Source of the DNA: an uncultured Paracoccaceae bacterium
GTDB taxonomy: Bacteria; Pseudomonadota; Alphaproteobacteria; Rhodobacterales; Rhodobacteraceae
DNA length: 64,000 nucleotides
Direction of reading: 5' to 3'
NCBI GenBank assembly: GCA_947493145.1
Contig: CANLPZ010000002.1
Span: forward strand, 1,015,364 to 1,079,363
In this document: one piece after another, positions 42,901-51,716 of the stretch
How the letters are laid out: each line of letters opens with the position of its first letter
Position numbering within the stretch: position 1 is the first letter of the stretch
The notes under the pieces: model-generated
What the model was told of the DNA's origin: nothing
The model's input: only the letters and a program-made list of their open reading frames with translations
Databases searched by the model: none
Made by a program: the position numbers and the translations under genes

Positions 42901-42938
42901 AAAGGCCCCGCAATCAAGCGGGGCCTTTTGTTTTTATT
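42901..42938 (+). terminator. Intrinsic terminator after the BCCT gene
   Basis: AAAGGCCCCGC-AATCAA-GCGGGGCCTTTT is a perfect 11-bp stem followed by TTTTGTTTTTATTT. It ends the rightward transcript of the DMSP region 12 bp after the BCCT stop. Confidence 0.95.
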
Positions 42939-42958
42939 TGAAAAAATCTGTTTTCCTT

Positions 42959-42988
42959 TGATCCGAATTTGATCTGTTTGCGTAAAAT
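42959..42988 (+). promoter_or_regulatory. Putative sigma-E/ChrR-type promoter of phrB
   Basis: TGATCC (42959-42964), an 18-bp spacer and TAAAAT (42983-42988) resemble the ECF sigma-E promoter of Rhodobacter (TGATCC and TAAGA-type boxes), which drives photolyase and cfa genes during singlet-oxygen stress. It is 22 bp upstream of the photolyase ATG. The -35 match is exact, the -10 is approximate. Confidence 0.5.
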
Positions 42989-43009
42989 AAAGACAACAAA
43001 AGGCGCAAC

Positions 43010-44431
43010 ATGTCAGACAGTTCTCCTCTCATTCTTTGGTTTCGGCGCGATTTGCGGCTGGCGGATCATCCTGCATTAACCGCAGCGGTTCGTTCGGGCC
43101 GCCCCATTTTGCCGGTTTTTATCTATGATGACGTTGTCGAAACACATGGCGCCGCGCCCAAATGGCGCTTAGGACTGTCCGTGGCGGCCTTGGCAAATGA
43201 TTTAGAACGGCTCGGGTCTAAATTGATTTTGCGACGGGGCCCCGCGTTAGACGTTTTGCGATCCTTGATCACCGAAACGGGCGCGCGCGCGGTTTTTTGG
43301 TCGCGGCTGTATGACCCTGCATCGAAAGACCGCGATACAAAAGTGAAAGCGGCACTTACAAGCATGGATGTTTCAGCGCAAAGCTTTGACGGGCATCTTT
43401 TGTTTGAACCATGGAGTGTGGCCACGAAAACGGGGGATTTCTACAAGGTGTATTCGCCCATGTGGAAAGCCGTGAAAGATCGCGACGTGGCGGGCGTATT
43501 ACCAGCCCCTGCAAAATTGCCTGCGCCGGAAAACTGGCCCGCGTCGGACGTGTTGGCCCATTGGAATATGGGGGCGGGAATGCGTCGCGGAGCGGATGTG
43601 GTCGCGGCCCATGTGTGCGTTGGCGAGGCGGCGGCGTTGGACCGTTTGGCAACATTTATCGATACGGGTATTCACCGCTACAAAGAGCAACGCGATTTTC
43701 CAAGCCTGCCTGCGACATCGCGATTGTCCGAAAATCTGACCTATGGTGAAATCAGCCCGCGCGCATTGTGGCACGCCGGATTTGCGGCCATGCAACAGGG
43801 CGCGCAAGGTGCCGAACATTTTTTGAAAGAACTGGTGTGGCGCGAATTTGCGTATCATTTGGCGTTCCATACTCCCCATATCACCACACGTAACTGGCGC
43901 GATGGGTGGGATAATTTCCCATGGTCAACCGCCGCCGACACACCGGAGGTTTTGGCGTGGAAACAGGGGCGTACGGGCGTTGCTTTTGTTGATGCGGCCA
44001 TGCGCGAGCTTTACGTGACAGGCATAATGCATAACCGCGCGCGCATGATCGTGGGCAGTTTCCTGACGAAACATTTGATGACCCATTGGCGCGTCGGACA
44101 AGCATGGTTTGAGGCGTGTTTGATCGACTGGGATCCGGCAAGTAACGCGATGGGGTGGCAATGGATTGCGGGATGTGGACCCGATGCCGCGCCGTATTTT
44201 CGGGTGTTTAACCCCGACACACAGCTGGAAAAATTTGATGCGGATGGGGCCTATACGCGGGCCTATTTGGCCGAAGGGCAGTTGGCGCCTGCGCCCAAAG
44301 CATTGGCATATTATAGCGCAATACCAAAATCGTGGGGCTTGCGCCCGAATGATCTGCCGCCTGAGCGTATAATCGATCTAAAAGCGGGCCGTGAACGTGC
44401 ATTGGCCGCCTACAGCGCATCAAAATCTTAA
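43010..44431 (+). CDS. phrB: Deoxyribodipyrimidine photo-lyase
   Basis: FAD-dependent CPD photolyase, 473 aa, repairing UV-induced pyrimidine dimers with blue light. The N-terminal antenna domain starts LILWFRRDLRLADHPAL. The FAD domain includes RLSENLTYGEISPR, FLKELVWREFAYH, MRELYVTGIMHNRARMI and WQWIAGCGPDAAPYFRVFNP, with the usual Trp electron-transfer positions. It is followed by cfa, and both are typical members of the singlet-oxygen regulon in this order. Confidence 0.95.
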   Translation: MSDSSPLILWFRRDLRLADHPALTAAVRSGRPILPVFIYDDVVETHGAAPKWRLGLSVAALANDLERLGSKLILRRGPALDVLRSLITETGARAVFWSRLYDPASKDRDTKVKAALTSMDVSAQSFDGHLLFEPWSVATKTGDFYKVYSPMWKAVKDRDVAGVLPAPAKLPAPENWPASDVLAHWNMGAGMRRGADVVAAHVCVGEAAALDRLATFIDTGIHRYKEQRDFPSLPATSRLSENLTYGEISPRALWHAGFAAMQQGAQGAEHFLKELVWREFAYHLAFHTPHITTRNWRDGWDNFPWSTAADTPEVLAWKQGRTGVAFVDAAMRELYVTGIMHNRARMIVGSFLTKHLMTHWRVGQAWFEACLIDWDPASNAMGWQWIAGCGPDAAPYFRVFNPDTQLEKFDADGAYTRAYLAEGQLAPAPKALAYYSAIPKSWGLRPNDLPPERIIDLKAGRERALAAYSASKS

Positions 44432-44491
44432 AAAACATTTGTTTAGCGCCGTTTTCTGCGGTTACGCTGAGCGACAACAAAGGGGACACCA

Positions 44492-45700
44492 ATGATTTTT
44501 ACCAGCACCGATGGCCAAAAAGACCTGCCGCGTTATTTTGAAAATGTATTCAAAGTTGCAGCGAACATGCAAAACGGTCGTTTGGATATGGTTTTGGATG
44601 ACGGCCGAACATTTCGCGCCGAAGGAAAGAACCCAGGATATGTTGCAGAACTGCATATCCACAATCGCGAACTTTTTGCACGGCTTTTGCGCGAAGGCGA
44701 TTTGGGGTTTTGTGACGCCTATCTGGATGGGTGGTGGACCACGCCGGATCTTCAGGCCTTTATGGATTTGGTGCACGAAGATAACGACGAAATGTACGAT
44801 GGGTTTCCAGGGCAAGCCTTGGTTCGGGCCTATGAACGCTTGCGGTTTTGGCTGAATTCAAATTCAAAACGTCAGGCCAAGAAAAACATCAGCTACCACT
44901 ATGACCTTGGGAACGATTTTTATGGCCTTTGGTTGGACGATACGATGACGTATTCCTCTGCCAAATTCGACACGGGTCAGGAAAGTTTAGAAACAGCACA
45001 AACCGCGAAATATGCCAGCATGTTGGATCAGATGGGCGCAAAAGCGGGGGATCATGTGCTTGAGATCGGCTGTGGTTGGGGCGGATTTGCTGAATTTGCG
45101 GCCAAAGAACGGGGCGTGAAAGTCACCGGTCTGACAATTTCAAAGGAACAGCACGATTTCGCGGTTGAACGGATGAAACGCCATAATCTGCAGGATATGG
45201 TCGACATAAAAATGCAGGATTACCGCGACGAAAAAGGGCAGTATGACGGGATCGCCAGCATCGAAATGTTCGAAGCCGTCGGCGAAAAATACTGGCCAAC
45301 CTATTTCAACACGGTGCGAAACTGTTTGAAACCCGGCGCGAATGCAACACTGCAAATCATAACGGTGCAGGACAAACGATGGGACACCTATCGCAATGGT
45401 GTGGATTTTATCCAAAAATACATCTTTCCAGGTGGCATGTTGCCAAGCCCAAAGGTTTTGCGCCAAGAAGTTGAAAAGTCAGGGCTTTCTGTCAAAGGCT
45501 CGATCGAATTTGGCGAAAGCTACAGCCAAACATTGCGCCGGTGGTACGATACGTTCAACGAAAAATGGGCGGATGTGGAAAAACAGGGCTTTGATGAACG
45601 GTTTCGCCGTATGTGGAATTTTTATTTGACCTCTTGCGCTGCGACCTTTCACAGCGGAAACTGTGACGTGACACAAATAACAATATCAAAGAGCACGTAA
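44492..45700 (+). CDS. cfa: Cyclopropane-fatty-acyl-phospholipid synthase
   Basis: SAM-dependent enzyme that adds a methylene bridge to unsaturated acyl chains of membrane lipids, 402 aa. Motifs: ISYHYDLGNDFYGLWLD at the start of the catalytic domain, SAM loop VLEIGCGWGGFAEFAA (about residue 190), GLTISKEQ, and SIEMFEAVGEKYW with the conserved Glu. It is 60 bp after phrB and directly before trgA. In Rhodobacter the related cfa is induced by singlet oxygen. Confidence 0.95.
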   Translation: MIFTSTDGQKDLPRYFENVFKVAANMQNGRLDMVLDDGRTFRAEGKNPGYVAELHIHNRELFARLLREGDLGFCDAYLDGWWTTPDLQAFMDLVHEDNDEMYDGFPGQALVRAYERLRFWLNSNSKRQAKKNISYHYDLGNDFYGLWLDDTMTYSSAKFDTGQESLETAQTAKYASMLDQMGAKAGDHVLEIGCGWGGFAEFAAKERGVKVTGLTISKEQHDFAVERMKRHNLQDMVDIKMQDYRDEKGQYDGIASIEMFEAVGEKYWPTYFNTVRNCLKPGANATLQIITVQDKRWDTYRNGVDFIQKYIFPGGMLPSPKVLRQEVEKSGLSVKGSIEFGESYSQTLRRWYDTFNEKWADVEKQGFDERFRRMWNFYLTSCAATFHSGNCDVTQITISKST

Positions 45701-46141
45701 ATGCCCACAGCCGCACGTCTGATCGCCGCAATTCTGTTTGCCGCCCTTGGGTGGTATGCCTCTGAGCTGTTTAAACCCTTATTGGAAGAGGGCACAGACA
45801 CGGGTCGTTTATCCGAAATCAATGCGTTGGTCGGTGTGTTTGTCGGGTGGAAAATCGCTGGCCCACGTGCCGGTGATACCTACGGCGCGGCGGTTGGGTA
45901 TGGGCTGTCTGCCGGTGCGGGGCTTGTTGTGTTGTCTTTGTTTGTTCATTCCTCAACGGAAATGTTAAATCGTGCGTTGCGCAAGTCATATGACGGCGCC
46001 ACCGAAGCTGTGGTCGCGGTGTTCGAATTGATGGTTGAATATGGGGCGTTGATGGCGGACAGCAAGCTGATCACAACATTGATTGGCGGTTCAGTGATTG
46101 CCGGCGTGACAACCGAATGGGTTGGTCGTCGGTACTCGTGA
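45701..46141 (+). CDS. trgA: TrgA-family membrane protein
   Basis: A 146-aa membrane protein of the TrgA family, named from the Rhodobacter sphaeroides tellurite-resistance locus trgAB-cysK. About three hydrophobic segments are visible (residues 4-22, 38-80 and 118-137). Its ATG follows the cfa stop with no gap and its stop overlaps the trgB GTG start, so translation is coupled. The mechanism of tellurite resistance by TrgA is unknown. Confidence 0.88.
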   Translation: MPTAARLIAAILFAALGWYASELFKPLLEEGTDTGRLSEINALVGVFVGWKIAGPRAGDTYGAAVGYGLSAGAGLVVLSLFVHSSTEMLNRALRKSYDGATEAVVAVFELMVEYGALMADSKLITTLIGGSVIAGVTTEWVGRRYS

Positions 46142-47247
46142 CACAGACACTTTTCTTTTATGGAAGCCTGTGCCACTTACCATTGTTGCATGTGGTTTTG
46201 GGGCGGGCGGATGTTGAGGTCGAACAGGCGTCGCTTGTCGATCATGCTGTCCATTGGGTCAGCGATGAAAATTACCCGACGATTCACGCCAAAGCAGGGG
46301 AACGCGCTGTTGGAATTGTTGTTCAGCTAACGGGCGAAGATGTGGCGCGGTTGAATTATTACGAAGGCGCATTTTCGTATGATTTACAAACATTTCAGGT
46401 TGAAAGCTCAGGTGAGTTTCGAACCGCAGATGTTTATTTTCCCACTCAAAACCCACCGCTGGGCGAACCATGGGTTTTGGACAATTGGGTTGAAAAATTC
46501 GGACGTGTGAATGTCGAAGCAGCCAAGGAAATCATGTCCTATTATGGTTCCGTTTCCATGAACGAAGTGACCAAGCGGTTCACCCAAATCCATTCTCGCG
46601 CGGCGGCTTTGGTTCGGATGCAGGATCGCAATCAATATGACAAACGTGCAGACCGCAGCGCGGACATTGTTGTGGATGACGCGCGGCGACCGTATTCCTT
46701 TTTCTTTACACTTGAAGAACATGACCTGAAGGTTCGCCAATTTGACGGGGGTTTCAGCCCGCAAATGACGCGTGCAGGGTTTGTTAGCGGCGACGCATCG
46801 ATTCTTTTGCCCTTTGATCCAGTGCGAAAGCGGGTGCTTTTGGTCGAACAGTTCCGATATGGTGCGTTTTTAGCCGGTGACAGTGATCCATGGTCGATTG
46901 AACCGATTGCCGGACGTATTGATTTGGGCGAAACAGCAGAACAGGCCGCGCGGCGCGAAGCGATGGAAGAGGCGGGTCTTGAAATCGGCGAACTACACAC
47001 TGCGGCGCGGTGTTATCCATCCCCAGGCGTGTCGAACGAATTTTTCCACATCTTTGTTGGTTTGTGTGAATTACCGAATGATATCATCGGCGTAAGCGGT
47101 AAAGCTGATGAACATGAGGACATCAAAAGCCACCTGATGTCGTTGGATGAATTGGAACGCCAACTCGACACACACCAATTGCGAAACGCGCCGTTGGTGG
47201 TCGCGGCAAGTTGGCTATTGCGTCATCACGAAAAACTTAGCCGTTAA
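46138..47247 (+). CDS. trgB: TrgB: GGCT-like plus NUDIX hydrolase fusion
   Basis: A 369-aa two-domain protein. Residues 1-120 resemble gamma-glutamylcyclotransferase-like folds (FFYGSLCHLPLL, the YGSL motif). Residues 180-365 form an ADP-ribose-pyrophosphatase-type NUDIX domain with the Nudix box GRIDLGETAEQAARREAMEEA and downstream Glu. The start is a GTG at 46138 in the trgA stop (GTGA). With trgA and cysK it forms the tellurite-type locus. The substrate may be a nucleoside diphosphate sugar, unproven. Confidence 0.9.
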   Translation: MTQTLFFYGSLCHLPLLHVVLGRADVEVEQASLVDHAVHWVSDENYPTIHAKAGERAVGIVVQLTGEDVARLNYYEGAFSYDLQTFQVESSGEFRTADVYFPTQNPPLGEPWVLDNWVEKFGRVNVEAAKEIMSYYGSVSMNEVTKRFTQIHSRAAALVRMQDRNQYDKRADRSADIVVDDARRPYSFFFTLEEHDLKVRQFDGGFSPQMTRAGFVSGDASILLPFDPVRKRVLLVEQFRYGAFLAGDSDPWSIEPIAGRIDLGETAEQAARREAMEEAGLEIGELHTAARCYPSPGVSNEFFHIFVGLCELPNDIIGVSGKADEHEDIKSHLMSLDELERQLDTHQLRNAPLVVAASWLLRHHEKLSR

Positions 47248-47327
47248 ACTTTGCGAAACTGTTGCCCAAGGCTTGAGTTCACCTCGCGCGATGCCTAGAG
47301 TCAGGCCAAACAATAAAGGCACATTTC

Positions 47328-48362
47328 ATGCGAATTAATCAGGATCTGGCCGACAGCATCGGCAACACTCCTTTGATCCGTCTTAAAGGCCCTTCCGAGG
47401 CCACGGGTTGCGACATCTATGGTAAGGCGGAATTCCTTAACCCCGGGCAGTCGGTCAAAGACCGTCCTGCGTTGAAAATCATTCAAACGGCGGTTGCGAA
47501 TGGCGATTTGAAACCGGGTGGTACAATTGTCGAAGGCACAGCTGGTAACACCGGCATCGGCCTTGCATTGGTTGGCGCGTCGATGGGGTTCAAAACCGTG
47601 ATCGTTATCCCCGAAACGCAGAGCGAAGAGAAAAAAGACATGTTGCGTTTGGCTGGCGCGGAGCTGATCCAAGTTCCGGCCGCGCCATATAAGAACCCAA
47701 ACAACTATGTGCGTTATTCAGGCCGTTTGGCAGAAAAACTGGCGAAGACGGAACCAAACGGGGCGATCTGGGCGAACCAGTTCGATAACACCGCGAACCG
47801 TCAGGCACATTTGGAAACAACTGGACCAGAGATTTGGGAACAAACGGGTGGCAAAGTTGACGGGTTCATCTGCGCTGTTGGGTCTGGTGGTACGTTGGCC
47901 GGTGTTGGCATGGCGTTGCAGCCAAAGGGTGTGAAAGTTGGTCTGGCGGATCCTGATGGGGCTGCGTTGCATTCGTTTTACACCACGGGTGAATTAAAAT
48001 CCGAAGGCGGATCAATCACCGAAGGCATCGGGCAGGGGCGGGTCACGGCCAACCTTGAAGGTTTCACGCCAGATATGTCGTTTAACATTCCCGATGACGA
48101 AGCCTTGCCTGTCGTGTTTGATTTACTGCAAAACGAAGGACTTTGCCTTGGTGGGTCGTCCGGTGTGAACGTCGCCGGCGCGATGCGCATGGCGCGCGAA
48201 ATGGGACCTGGCCACACGATCGTGACGATCTTGTGTGATTATGGCACGCGGTATCAATCAAAGCTCTACAACATCGATTTTCTTCGTGAAAAAGGTTTGC
48301 CGATCCCCGATTGGTTGGATCGCGGCCCATCGTCGATCCCAGGTGTGTTCGAAGACGTATGA
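47328..48362 (+). CDS. cysK: Cysteine synthase
   Basis: PLP-dependent O-acetylserine sulfhydrylase, 344 aa. The PLP lysine is in NPGQSVKDRPAL (about residue 44), the substrate loop EGTAGNTGIGLAL follows, and the phosphate-binding GSGGTLAG is near residue 187. The N-terminal SIGNTPLIRL is standard. It is the third gene of the trgA-trgB-cysK set, linked to tellurite tolerance through cysteine supply. Its stop overlaps the MscS gene start (ATGA). Confidence 0.95.
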   Translation: MRINQDLADSIGNTPLIRLKGPSEATGCDIYGKAEFLNPGQSVKDRPALKIIQTAVANGDLKPGGTIVEGTAGNTGIGLALVGASMGFKTVIVIPETQSEEKKDMLRLAGAELIQVPAAPYKNPNNYVRYSGRLAEKLAKTEPNGAIWANQFDNTANRQAHLETTGPEIWEQTGGKVDGFICAVGSGGTLAGVGMALQPKGVKVGLADPDGAALHSFYTTGELKSEGGSITEGIGQGRVTANLEGFTPDMSFNIPDDEALPVVFDLLQNEGLCLGGSSGVNVAGAMRMAREMGPGHTIVTILCDYGTRYQSKLYNIDFLREKGLPIPDWLDRGPSSIPGVFEDV

Positions 48363-50680
48363 CACGGGTTTTTTGGGCACTCGCGCTGTTGATCTTTGGG
48401 TGGGCAAGCGCAGTGCCCGCCCAAACCGCATTAACCACAGATGAACTGACTGTTTGGTCTGCGCGCGTTGATCGGGCCGAAGAGGCGTTGAGCAACAATC
48501 TTGCGTCGGATGCGGCTCTCGAAAACTTGCGGATCACATTGACCGAAAGCCGTGCGCGGTTTTTGGATGCGCAATCCGCAAACGAGGCATCCATTGCAGC
48601 CTTGCGTGAACAAATCGCGGCCCTTGGTGCACCGCCTGACGTGGGCCCCGAGGAACCAGATCTGGCCGCGCGTCGCGCCGAGCTGAATGACAAATTGCTC
48701 ACAGCAACATCACCAGTTCGTTTGGCCCAAGATGCCTATTCCCAAGCGGACGGTTTGATTGCGCGGATTGACAGCGAACTGCGCGAACGCCAGACAGATC
48801 GCTTGTTGAAACTTGGGCCGTCACCGATCAATCCGGTTCTTTGGCCTGCAGCGATCACCTCTTTGTTCAACAGTTTCAGTAGTTTACGTAGCGAGATTGA
48901 ATCCAATTGGGCCACACCAACCCAACAACAATTCCTTCGTTCATCGTTGCCTGCGATTTTGCTGTTGGTGGCTTTGGCTTTGGTTATGTTGTTTCGCGCC
49001 CGTCACTGGTTCATGTGGGTCGAAAATAAAATCGTACTCAAAACGGCCCGTGCACGTGGGATTTGGGAAGGATTGGCATCACTTGCGCAAATCGCGATCC
49101 CAATGTTGGGGGTGATGGCCCTGATACGTGCGATCGATCTGACCGGAATGCTGGGGCTGCGCGGCAGTGTGTTGTTGCAGCAGTTGGTCCTTTGGGCGCT
49201 TGTGGTGTTTGCGGCCCGTTGGATTGGGCTTCGGGTTTTTCGCCCGCACGACACCGGTGCCGCCTTTTTAGAGCTCAGCCCACAACAGCGCGCTGAAGGT
49301 CGGTTTTATGCCTTGATTTTGGGGGTCACAACTGCGGCGCTGTATGTGTTGCGAGGATTGACTGACATTTCATCCTTTAGCGGTGGCGACGGCTACAGCG
49401 ACGCGACACAGGCCGTGCTCGTCTTTCCACTGATCGTTATTGCCGCTTTGGTTTTGTTCCGCGTTGGTCAACTGTTGCGGCTTCATGCAAAAGCACAGGT
49501 GAAACCAGACGAGGAACTCGGGTTTCGTGATCGCACCATCGGCATTTTTGGACGCGCGGTTATGGTTGTCAGCGTGGTTGCGCCTGTTCTTGCCGCGATT
49601 GGATATTCAACCGCGGCGCAAGCCTTAATCTTCCCAACGATCCTGACACTTGGCCTGTTGGGTATCCTGACCGTTGCACAACGGTTGATTTCAGATGCCT
49701 ATGGCGTGGCAACAAACGCCGAAGACGGCGCGCCCGATGGGTTGGTCCCCGTTTTGCTGGGATTGGCATTGGTCGCATTATCAGTTCCGATCTTCGCGCT
49801 TATCTGGGGCGCGCGTATTGCCGATATCACAGAGGTCTGGACACGGTTTAAAGAAGGCTTTGTTCTTGGCGGGTCTCGTATTTCGCCCTCTGATTTCCTG
49901 ACCTTCGCGATCGTGTTTTCCATTGGGTACATGCTAACCCGCTTGATCCAAGGCACGTTGCGAACTTCAGTTTTACCACGGACAAAAATGGACGTGGGTG
50001 GTCAAAACGCCATTGTATCGGGGCTTGGTTATTTTGGTATTTTCCTTGCGGCGTTGATTGCGATTACGACGGCTGGGATCGATCTGTCGTCCTTGGCGAT
50101 TGTTGCCGGTGCTTTGTCCGTTGGCATTGGTTTCGGCTTGCAAAACATCGTTTCGAACTTTGTGTCCGGCATCATTTTGTTGATCGAACGCCCAATATCC
50201 GAAGGCGATTGGATCGAAGTGAACGGCAACACGGGGTATGTGCGCGATATTTCCGTTCGCTCAACCCGTATCGAAACCTTTGACCGCACTGACGTGATCG
50301 TTCCTAATGCGGATTTGGTCAGCGGTGCTGTCACCAACTGGACCCGCGGGAACAGTGTCGGGCGCATCATTGTACCCGTCGGCGTTGCCTATGGCACCGA
50401 CACGCGCAAAGTCGAAACCATATTAAAAGACATCGCCGAAGCGCATCCAATGGTGTTGGCGGTTCCAGGTCCATCGGTGGTGTTCCAAGGTTTTGGTGCG
50501 GACAGTATGGATTTCGAAATCCGCGCGATTTTGCGCGATGTGAATTGGTCGCTAACGGTTAAATCCGATATGAACCATGAAATCGCCAAACGCTTTGCCG
50601 AAGAAGACATTGAGATACCATTTGCACAGCGTGACGTTTGGTTGCGCAATCCAGAGGCCCTGAAACCAGAGGAAAGCTGA
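48359..50680 (+). CDS. DUF3772/MscS-family mechanosensitive channel
   Basis: Large MscS-type channel, 773 aa. A signal sequence (cleavage about residue 20, AVPAQ) is followed by a periplasmic coiled-coil DUF3772 region to about residue 165, about eight to ten membrane helices to about residue 570, then the conserved MscS pore helix and cytoplasmic beta domain (LSIVAGALSVGIGFGLQNIV-like glycine-rich pore, then GDWIEVNGNTGYVRDISVRS). The ATG at 48359 overlaps the cysK stop, so it is chosen over the upstream extension. It probably protects against osmotic downshock. Confidence 0.92.
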   Translation: MTRVFWALALLIFGWASAVPAQTALTTDELTVWSARVDRAEEALSNNLASDAALENLRITLTESRARFLDAQSANEASIAALREQIAALGAPPDVGPEEPDLAARRAELNDKLLTATSPVRLAQDAYSQADGLIARIDSELRERQTDRLLKLGPSPINPVLWPAAITSLFNSFSSLRSEIESNWATPTQQQFLRSSLPAILLLVALALVMLFRARHWFMWVENKIVLKTARARGIWEGLASLAQIAIPMLGVMALIRAIDLTGMLGLRGSVLLQQLVLWALVVFAARWIGLRVFRPHDTGAAFLELSPQQRAEGRFYALILGVTTAALYVLRGLTDISSFSGGDGYSDATQAVLVFPLIVIAALVLFRVGQLLRLHAKAQVKPDEELGFRDRTIGIFGRAVMVVSVVAPVLAAIGYSTAAQALIFPTILTLGLLGILTVAQRLISDAYGVATNAEDGAPDGLVPVLLGLALVALSVPIFALIWGARIADITEVWTRFKEGFVLGGSRISPSDFLTFAIVFSIGYMLTRLIQGTLRTSVLPRTKMDVGGQNAIVSGLGYFGIFLAALIAITTAGIDLSSLAIVAGALSVGIGFGLQNIVSNFVSGIILLIERPISEGDWIEVNGNTGYVRDISVRSTRIETFDRTDVIVPNADLVSGAVTNWTRGNSVGRIIVPVGVAYGTDTRKVETILKDIAEAHPMVLAVPGPSVVFQGFGADSMDFEIRAILRDVNWSLTVKSDMNHEIAKRFAEEDIEIPFAQRDVWLRNPEALKPEES

Positions 50681-51396
50681 TGTCCGAACCGATGTACCGC
50701 CAAGATGCTTACCTGCGCGAGCTTGACGCGCGTGTCGTGTCGCACACAGACGAAGGCGGGATCATATTGGACCGGACGATTTTCTATCCCACCGGCGGCG
50801 GACAACCTGGTGACAGCGGACGGTTGTTGTGGGACGGGCAGGGCATCGACATTGCAACGACGGTGAAGGGCGACAATGGGACCAGCGTTTTGGTGCCCGC
50901 AGAAGCCGTGCCAATGCCGCCGGTGGGCGCGCATATTGCACAGGTGTTGGATTGGGATCGCCGGTATCGCCACATGCGTGTGCACACGGCGTTGCACCTT
51001 TTGTCTGTGGTCATACCATTGCCGGTCACAGGTGGGTCCATCACACCAGAAAAGGGACGGTTGGATTTTAATATGCCGGATCCGTTGGACAACAAGGACG
51101 AAATCGAAGACACATTAAACCGCCTTATTGATTGCGACTTTGTTGTGTCTGAGGAATGGATCACCGACGCAGAATTGGATGCGAACCCCGGATTGGTAAA
51201 AACCTTGCGGGTTGCCCCACCGCGTGGAACGGGCCGTGTGCGTTTGGTCCGTATTGGCGAGGGCGAAAATACGGCTGACATTCAACCCTGCGGCGGCACG
51301 CATGTGGCGCGAACCTCTGAAATTGGGCGCGTTCGCTTGGGTAAGACCGAAAAGAAGGGTCGTGAAAACAGACGGGTGCACATGCATTTGGAATGA
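50680..51396 (+). CDS. alaX: Alanyl-tRNA editing protein AlaX
   Basis: Free-standing trans-editing protein that removes Ser or Gly from mischarged tRNA-Ala, 238 aa. Zinc ligands are the HTALH motif (HxxxH, about residues 105-109) and CGGTH (about residues 206-210). FYPTGGGQPGD is the typical AlaRS-editing N-terminal block. Its ATG shares one base with the stop of the mscS gene, ending a run of genes coupled from cfa or trgA onward. Confidence 0.93.
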   Translation: MSEPMYRQDAYLRELDARVVSHTDEGGIILDRTIFYPTGGGQPGDSGRLLWDGQGIDIATTVKGDNGTSVLVPAEAVPMPPVGAHIAQVLDWDRRYRHMRVHTALHLLSVVIPLPVTGGSITPEKGRLDFNMPDPLDNKDEIEDTLNRLIDCDFVVSEEWITDAELDANPGLVKTLRVAPPRGTGRVRLVRIGEGENTADIQPCGGTHVARTSEIGRVRLGKTEKKGRENRRVHMHLE

Positions 51397-51525
51397 CCTC
51401 TGTGGCGGTCACGTCTTTGATCTGGTTTCGGCGTTAAAGTCTGGCCAACCTATTTTTCAACAACGGCGCATTTTCTGACATTTCCTGCTTGCACTTGGGG
51501 TCCGATATTCGATAGACCCAGCGGC

Positions 51526-51615
51526 GGAGACGTGGCCGAGTGGTCGAAGGCGCACGCCTGGAAAGTGTGTAGGCGGGAGACCGTCTCGAGGGTTCGAATC
51601 CCTTCGTCTCCGCCA
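51526..51615 (+). tRNA. tRNA-Ser (GGA)
   Basis: A 90-nt class II tRNA with the long variable arm of serine tRNAs. Acceptor GGAGACG pairs with CGTCTCC, discriminator G and an encoded CCA follow. The anticodon loop CTGGAAA gives GGA (codons UCC/UCU), and the T loop is TTCGAAT. Confidence 0.97.
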
Positions 51616-51716
51616 CCTAACCTTTACCGGAAAATTAAGTCTCGTTTCTCGCTTCGAGATTGCGCAAGCTGTCAAAAGTCGTAACCTGTTGTGAATGATT
51701 TCAATTCAGGTGATCC

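Noticed and set aside
51434-51616. Minus-strand 60-aa frame beginning [13 protein letters not shown]
   Set aside because: It is the antisense of tRNA-Ser, a common false gene call.
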